Below are positions 53,001 through 62,000 of a stretch of DNA of 64,000 nt, piece after piece. The stretch's first letter is position 1, and the number at the start of each line of letters is the position of its first letter. The notes beneath the pieces were generated by a model, which saw only the letters and a program-made list of their open reading frames with translations, had not been told where the DNA came from and did not search any database. The translations under genes were made by a program, and so were the position numbers. Source of the DNA: Congeria kusceri (Eukaryota > Mollusca > Bivalvia > Myida > Dreissenidae); contig CM051032.1 in assembly GCA_027627225.1 (NCBI GenBank), positions 63,810,637-63,874,636 of the forward strand, written 5' to 3'.

Positions 53001-56000
53001 CAATGTATCCACATCTTATTCGAATTTAGAATTTTCCCTCAAGACCAGTAGCACAAATGGCAAAATAATAGTGCTTCAGGTTAATCTCTACAACATCACG
53101 TGAATTCTCGTTGAACGTCAAGTAAATCAAAATGGAATGATGACTAAGTAACAAATATGGTTTCAACATATTTTAATTTGACATATGCTCTGATTCTCAG
53201 ATGCCCTGATAAGGCGCGTACATGCATAAATTACGCACACACAATTGGATGAAACGATAAATGAAATTTGGGTGTACACATATGCAGATAAATTTTGAAA
53301 TTTGGGTGTACACATACGCAGAGAAATTAAACATGTGGGTGTGCATTTACACACTTTTTTTCTCCATTAATACATAACATCACATGTAGTGACAATTACA
53401 GGCCTGCACTACTATATGTAGTTTGCAATAAAAACATTACAATGTAACATGAATTCTTACTTGCAACATTATTGTATTCAAATTGTTGCAAAATTATTAA
53501 CGATTATTTTAATAATGATCTGTTGTTTTTCTACAATTTCAATACTGTACTGTTTAGTTTCATGTAAATTTACCACCAATTATCCTACATAGAGTGCACA
53601 TGTACATCCATAAAGTCTGTAGACAGTGTCAACTTACTCCCAAAATTTCAGAAGTAAGCGTAAATTTACCCCCACTAGATAGAGAATACTAGGTTAGTGT
53701 TGAATACAGTTAAGTTTATTTAGTGAGGCTTAGAAAACCAAAACCACGAGCCTTGGCGAGTGGTTTAGGTTTTCGTGTCGAGCAAATAAACGTATCTGTA
53801 TTTAACACTAACCTGGTATTCTATTTATCCCATCATTTTCAATCACTGAATAACATGAAAAACATCAAAGGACGTCACGAAAATAAACAAAATGATGTCA
53901 TTATAATGCACATGTTTGCTGTATTCAACAAGGTGGAATACAGCTAAGTTCATCCCACTGGGTTTTATTTCGACAATGCAGGCGTGATGATGGGATAAAA
54001 AAGCTTATCTGGAGCGCTGCATGCTTGATGCAGAGTGACGCCAAGATATTACTTGGCAATATTTTGCACAGTACAATGGTCTTCCCCAAGTTAGCCAACA
54101 TCTGACTGGATCAACCAAACTCCCAAAGTCACGAAATACATCTGCTTTGCTTGAATCACATAGCATGAAATGTTTTACATTTGAACACTGTTATATCAAT
54201 CTCTGTTAATTTGCATTCAGCGCTATTTTGGAAGTATCTTTCTGGTCCCAAATTCATGTGTTCTTTATAACCACTATCTAAAAAATGGACAAAATGGTAA
54301 TCCGAACAAAGGTTACCGGTATTTTGAAATTTTCTAACTGGTCTTGACAACTTTGAATGTGCTTACAAAGCCTCATCGTTGAGCTGCTCCTTGGTCATCT
54401 TCATCGGGTGGTTTATAGCTACGATGCCGTACTCTGCGGGGTCCGTGCTTGACGGCAGGTTGCTACGCAGGATCAGGTTGTTCATCACGTTGATGTACGA
54501 GACAGACGCTATCCATCCACGATTGTTGAACCACACCTTAGAGATAAGGCAATAAATAATTGAGGCGCCTCGTGGGAAAACCTCACTGAATGCATGTGCA
54601 GTCCACACAGGCTAATCCGGGACGACACTTTCCGCATAAAGTGGATTTATGGTTAGAAGGGACTTCCTTGAAACAGAAAATACCATGAAAGCGGAAAGTG
54701 CCGTCCTGGATTAGCCTGTGCAGACTGCACAGGCTAATCCGGGACGACACTTTACGCACATGCATTAAGTCCGATTTTCTCACAACGCGCCACAATTAGT
54801 TTATAGTATACCTATTCTGTACGCTCGAAAATGACAAAAGCCCGAGGCTTTTTTAGAGGCACTTTCAAGTCTGTTTTCTGGGTAGAGCTACTGCTTTATG
54901 TCTTTTGAAGAAGTTAATTTGAATGCTCCCGAGTCGGGATCAAACTCATGATCTCTTGATTGCAAGGGGGACAACCCTATCCATAACACCATAGCACCAT
55001 TGCTACACATGTATTACATGCCATGGCCTTTTTTTTAAAAATATACTTAATTTTGGAGGAGTAATTGTCTTTAAACCAATTACCTTCCACTTTCCATGCA
55101 TATGATTTTCTGGAAGGTATTTTGGAAAGAAAATGTCTGTTTTAGTTTGTTTTGAAAAAAAATCCATACAACATAAATAACAAACACTATTTTTATTTTG
55201 ATGCTTTACTATATAAATGATTTTCAGACTTATATCGGTATAAACATGATTCTCTTACTTCTAAAACTGTGTTGGGAAGAAAACAAAATGTACCAACCTT
55301 GGCGACATCTCTAGTTGCGAGCGCAGGCAGTATTTCTGTCAGGTCATAGAAGAATGTTCCGTTAGTGATGGAGACCTTCGAACCATTGTTAGCCGCAGTC
55401 AAAACCCTCTCTATGGCCTGTTGTACTTCTGTGACGTTGCCCGAGAATGCAGAGAAATCCAGCTCCCCAAAGGATAGACCTCCATACCTGAAAGAATCAA
55501 AGACAAAACATTTACCGGAACTAAGCACCATTAAACAACTTAACCACCTTAGAAATGAATGCTTTTGAACAAAATACTGAAACTGAATTATTCAAAATAT
55601 TTTCTCCTTTAAAAGTTTCTTACTGAGAGACATTATGACTTAATTTAGTTTAAAGCCATTTATTTAAGCTTGACGAGAGACTTTAGATTCTATTTCCTGG
55701 GAAAAACCAGTACTTCGTATCTTTTTAAGAAAGATTATTCAAATGCTCTCCAAGTAGGGATCGAAATCACGATCTCCCAATCACAAGGCGGACACAATAT
55801 GGATCATAACACCATTGCAACATAATGGCTTAAATCCTTAAAGACAAAGCACGCCAATAATTCTAAATCAAATTAAATAGATTGAGCTAATGGAATGAAA
55901 CCTAATTTGTCAATACCCAAAGGTCTTCTCTCAAAGAAAGGTTTTATTTAAAGAAAGCCTTTTTCGTAGCATTTTTTAGCCAAACAAGATTCTGTGTTTG

Positions 56001-59000
56001 ATAAACACCATGGCCCCGGTTGGTGCTGGGTAGCCCATTTCTTGGTTCAAATTGGGTGGATTGGGAATGGTCATAAGTAACAGCTGTGTAAATATCTAAG
56101 TGTTGTAGTAAGCAGTGTTGGTGCTAGACAAAACGGTAAAATATAGTTAATCAAAAAATGGCACTTTTGAATTATTGTAAGTCCAAATTAGTTCAAGGTC
56201 AAGGTCAAAGTAAGGTTGGGTGATATGGGTGGATAGGGAATAGTCATAAGCAACAACTGTGTAAGTATTAAAGTGTTGTAGTAAGCGGTGTTGCTGCAAG
56301 ACGAAACGGTAAAATCTACTTAACCTTGTCACGGACGGAAGGACAGAAAGACGGAAGGACGGACAGGACGATCACTATATGCCTCCGGCATCAAGATGCT
56401 GGGTGAATAAAAAGAAGAGCTAAACTGTGAAAGTATAACTTTTAAAATTTTACCCATCACCTTTTCATGAGGTAAAAAAGTAACTTAAAAACTTAAAAGG
56501 ACAGGTACTACGTTATATACCTTCTTCTTTCATATTCTTTATTTGTCTTAACTATCCAATCAGCAATGTCCCGGCCAGTCATGTTGAGTAAGTAATCAGT
56601 AGTCGGTATAAGTCGGCTGGATGGTTTGGGCCCCTCTACATTCTCCGGGCACACTTGCCAACCCGAGCTGCAATCGCAGTCGATGGTTTCATTGAACGGG
56701 ATATACGGAGAGAAAGCTGTGTCTCCAGGTGGTGCACACGGGTATTTGCCTCTGAAAATACAAGTAATCATGTTAAATTTGTCATGTATATTTCATGTTT
56801 GAGCAGTTATTATTGCATTGTATCTTTTGTTTAACATGATTGTATTTGTATTTACCACTGTGCCTTAACCATATGTTGTGTACTTGTTTGTAAATGGTCA
56901 AAAATTGGCTTTTTGCCGATTTGCCAATAAAACCGTATCTTTTCTCATGTTCTTAGATGTATAATTACACAGGCATTAGGTGAAAATACAATGCACACGT
57001 AATAAATTCTTGAAATTTAATGTTATGTATTTCTAATCTTTCAGAAGCAGTTTTATCTGTGTTTATTAAAGGTAATTTAGGTGTTAACCTATTCCGACTA
57101 AACAAATCAGTAATTTGGAAAAAAAATCATTATCCCAATATTTTTGTGTAGCTTTTAAGAATTATTGAAATATTTAACAGTAATTTCTTTACATATTGTG
57201 TTTTCAATAATAAAAAATGTCAACTTCAGTTTTCTAAAAAACACTAGGAAAACATTGTTAATAAACATAAAACAAATGCTCCATTTTGTATGTCCAGAGC
57301 ACAGTACATTTATTATACATGTATAACAGAAAAACCGAAAAGCTGATATATTAAAAATAATTCGGTATCTTATACTGACATGGCAAAACAAATCATGTGA
57401 CTTACTGCACAGAATGGTCCTTCATACATCGGTTGCCCACCCCTGGCAGTGTCTGTATGGTGTCCTCCATTCTGGTTGCCACGGGAACATCGGCAGAGGC
57501 ATCATTGCTAAACAAAGTTCGAAAATAGTCATATGAAGCTTTCAGACAAATGTTTACATTGCAGCATAGCCATTATAAAAATATCATATGGCAGCGTGTG
57601 TGACATTGATATTGTCAACCCGAAGGCAGAATGTCACCCGAGGCGAATGCAGAGTGGTGACATTCTGTTTCGAGGGTTGACAATATCTATGTCACACAAA
57701 CTGCCATATGATATTTATTTTATTATCCGAACAAAAAAAGGTAAACATGTGCTTAATTCTGCCCATCAAGATTGAAGAATGCGTTAATCTTCTTCATCTT
57801 CAGAAATACTTGCAAAATGTTTTTTCTGAAAGTTACAATTTGAAGAGAATCACTTGTTTAAATATAGAATAGTGACGTCACGACTATATTACGTTACGAC
57901 AAGGGTGGCAATATTTTCATGATGCGGCTAACAAAACTGACGCAGTTACTTGCCCTTACTTGACAATCAAAATGTCAGCGCGGTCACATGACCTGACAGT
58001 CACTTTTCACTTGGTCACGTGTCACAAAGGTTGAAATGTTTTCACAGTCAAAATATGTCATTCTCGGGTAATGGGAATTTATCGTTGTAGACAAAAATGA
58101 AGTATGATACATTGTTATATATAGCATATAGATCTTATTTGGACTCACACACAAACATGTTCATTAATTAAAATGTTTTGTTTATTTATTTATTTTTGTT
58201 AATGCGCATATTTATTCATGGACAATTCATTATAACATTCAGGAGAAAAATAAACACAATTTCACAATCCTGCACATTTCTTATCAAACAGAGATGATGG
58301 AGATGATGGTGATGGCACTGATGATGATGATAAAGAACTGATGATGTTTCAAGATTGAAATAATGTTGCCGGGAATATATATGGCAAGGATAATAATGAT
58401 AATTACAATATAATGATTACATTGACAACAACAATATTATGTTGCAATACCACATAATGATGATGATGATGTTGATAAAGATGACGTTGATGACGATGAT
58501 GTTGATGATGATGACGAGGTTGAAGGAGAAGATGATAATGATGACAATAAAAGGATGACAATGGTGTTAATAATACTGCTGATAACTATGCTAATAATAT
58601 TTAATATAATATGATGGTGATGATAACATATAGGATCTGACTCAAGTTGTCATTTCAAACCATATTTTATTAAACGAGTTCAGGAATTTTGATAGTAAGC
58701 GAGCCTTAGGCGAGCTTACTAACAAATTTCGTGGACAAGTTTAATAAAATATGGTATGAATGAGTTTAATAAAATATGGAATTAAATAACAAAGATCTTT
58801 TTTTATCACATGCTTTTTTACGAAAAAAACTCGTATAATTTAACCAAAAGATGTTGATAAATCCTAAAAATTGTGTACTAACGTGACCTCATTTCATGTT
58901 AACGTCATTTCACAAAAATAACGTCATGCGATTGATCAGTCAAAGAATATCTAGCCAATGACAAGGCTCAAAATGTTATCTTACACATGTGTAAGATATA

Positions 59001-62000
59001 AATATTCGTAATGGCTCTATTACATGGAAAACAAGGTATAGCATGTGATAAAAAGATGTTCATAGCAATCAAAACTCTGACACCCACTAACCATACCTGT
59101 AGAACATGTACAAGTGGTTATCGCCCCTGACAGGCTCGTAGTGCCAGGGGTGGAGCTCTAGAGGGGGCTCCTCAGAAAAGGGCGGGGCAATCAGGGAGAA
59201 GGTCATGGCAATCAGGATAAACAGCACTGGTAACACAATCTGAAACATGGCAACAGAACTGGTTACACAATCTGACACATGGCAACAGCACTGGTAACAC
59301 AATCTGTAACATGGCAACAGCACTGGCAACACTATCTGACACATGGAAACAGCACTGGTAACACTATCGGTAACACTATCTGACACATGGAAACAGCACT
59401 GGTAACACTATCTGACACATGGAAACAGCACTGGTAACACTATCGGTAACACTATCTGACACATGGCAACAGCACTGGCAACACTATCTGACACATGGAA
59501 ACAGCACTGGTAGCACTATCGGTAACACTATCTGACACATGGAAACAGCACTGTTAACATTATCTGACACATGGAAACAGCACTGGTAACATTATCTGAC
59601 ACATGGAAACAGCACTGGTAACACTATCTGACACATGGAAACATCACTGGTAACACTATCTGACACATGGAAACAGTACTGGTAACACTATCTGACACAT
59701 GGAAACAGCACTGGTAACACTATCTGACACATGGAAACAGCACTGGTAACACTATCTGACACACACCAACAGCACTGGTTTCACAATCTGACACACGCCA
59801 ACAGCACTGGTTACATGGTCTGGCACATGGAAACAGCACTGGTAACACTATCTGACACATGGAAACAGCACTGGTTACACAATCTGACACACGCCAACAG
59901 CACTGGTTACACAATCTGACACATGCCAACAGCACTGGTAACACAATCTGTAACATGGCAACAACACTGGTAACACAATCAGACACACGCCAACAGCACT
60001 GGTTACACAATCTGACACACGCCAACAGCACTGGTTACATGGCAAGATTCCAACTTTCCAAAAGCAACACACAGACCTTCATTGTCTTTTCATTAACAAA
60101 ATAAAACAAGAGGGCCACGATGGCCCAAAGCGCTCACCTGTGAACTGGTACAGATGAAGACCATACTGTTGTGACAGGTTTGAAAATTAAGGTATCTGAA
60201 CAATACACAGTGGGGGTAGGATCAATTTTGATTTAAAACATCGGTAAGTGCAATGGGCTAACTAAAGTATGAGTTGGGTAGTGGATGTGTGTTTTTTTGC
60301 TAATGGTTCTCAAATCATTTTTCTCGATATTCTTACCTGACCCTTTTTCATTAAAGCCTCATTTAAGGTGAAAATCGTTAAATTTATATTCAACAATTTA
60401 AACATGTCTGGTAAAATTGTATTATTGTATGTGTAAGCTTCTATTATACTCAACGTCAGGAAGCTATTTGATTTCTGAATACAGTTTAAAATAGAAACAC
60501 CGATCCTCCAAGTAAACTGTGTATGAGCACTAGCTTCGTTTATTTGCTAGTGTGGTGATTTTCACAAGTTCCATGCTTTTCATGAATAACTGTACTGCTA
60601 ACAGTAATGTCATTTGCCATAAACTGGACGAGTCATTTTATGGGCCGTCTCTTTAACGTTTTGTACAGTATTTGACGTTTAAAATATATAATACATGCAA
60701 CAATTTACGAACTAAAAACCACTTGGCAAGTTTCTGACCACTATAATAAGTAAATTTGCAAAGAAAAACCATGATGCTTTGTGTATTATTACCTTTGTTT
60801 TCTCTATGTGTTGTACCAATGTCTTTATTCAATTCTGATACTAGTATAGGTTTATTAGACGACCCTCGAAATTGAAACACTTCACTGACCACAATAACGG
60901 GATTTTTCCATGCAAAAATCATGCATAGGATTTGCATTCCTTTTACGGGAAACTAGGACACCAAATGTCTTTAAATGTAAACAATCAAGTGGAAATAAAA
61001 TGAGTGAAATTTCATTTATTTTAAGAAAATGTAAACTAGTGTTTTGTCATAATGTTTTATTTTATGTGTTGATTAAATCTTAGTTAAATATTGGTGGTTG
61101 TCTTAACTTGCAGTACCTTGTGTGTGCCTTTAAGTCATTGACAATTCTGGAAAATGCACAAACAGTAGATTTTTATATCTTTTTCGCAAACAGTTTTGGA
61201 AAACTAGTTGCAATGGGATAATTGCTATAAGGTAAAGTTTTGCTTTTTCTTTGATAATTTTCTTTCCAATGATGATAAATGATGTTAATGCAGGCTCTGA
61301 AGACACTAAAGTTGCATGTACAAATTACTGCATGCAAGTCTTGCAACTGTTGGAAATCAAATTTTATCAATCAATTGTTATGGTCATGCGCAAACTAAGT
61401 AAGTTTGGTCAACATTGAATCAAAAATCGTGTGTGCAAGCCAATCATTGATAACTTGTTGATGTTTTTTTCAAAAAACACAAGGGGCAATAACTCTGGTG
61501 TTTCTAGACTAATCATGCTTATATTCTACTTCACCTGCAGTCTTACTTTCATATACAAACTGTACACAATTGGTGAAGATTGGATGAAAAATCAAGTCTC
61601 TATACTGATTAATGTCCATTTTTGCATATTTTTTTCACAAACAAAGGGCAATAACTCTGGTGTTTCTGGTCCAATCTTGCTGATATTCGACTTCACCTTT
61701 AATCTTATGGTCATACACAGACTGTGCAAGATTGGTAAAGATTGAATGAAAAATGAAGTCTCTATCATGTATAATGTCCATTTTTGCATATTTTCTTCAC
61801 AAAGGGCAATAACTCTGGTGTTTCTGGTCCGATCTTGCTTATATTCGGCTTCAACTGTAATCTCATTGTAATAGACAAACTGAGAAAGATTGGTGAAGAT
61901 TGGATGAAAAATGTCTCTTTCTATCCCGAATAATGTCCATTTTTGTATATTTTTTAATAAACAAAGGGCAATAACTCTGGTGTTTGAAACACAATCTGGC

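Noticed and set aside
59720..60031. Minus-strand open frame of 103 codons with Cys/Leu-rich repeats
   Set aside because: It is a read-through of the 32-bp minisatellite (not a multiple of three, so all frames cycle) and has no start context or homology.
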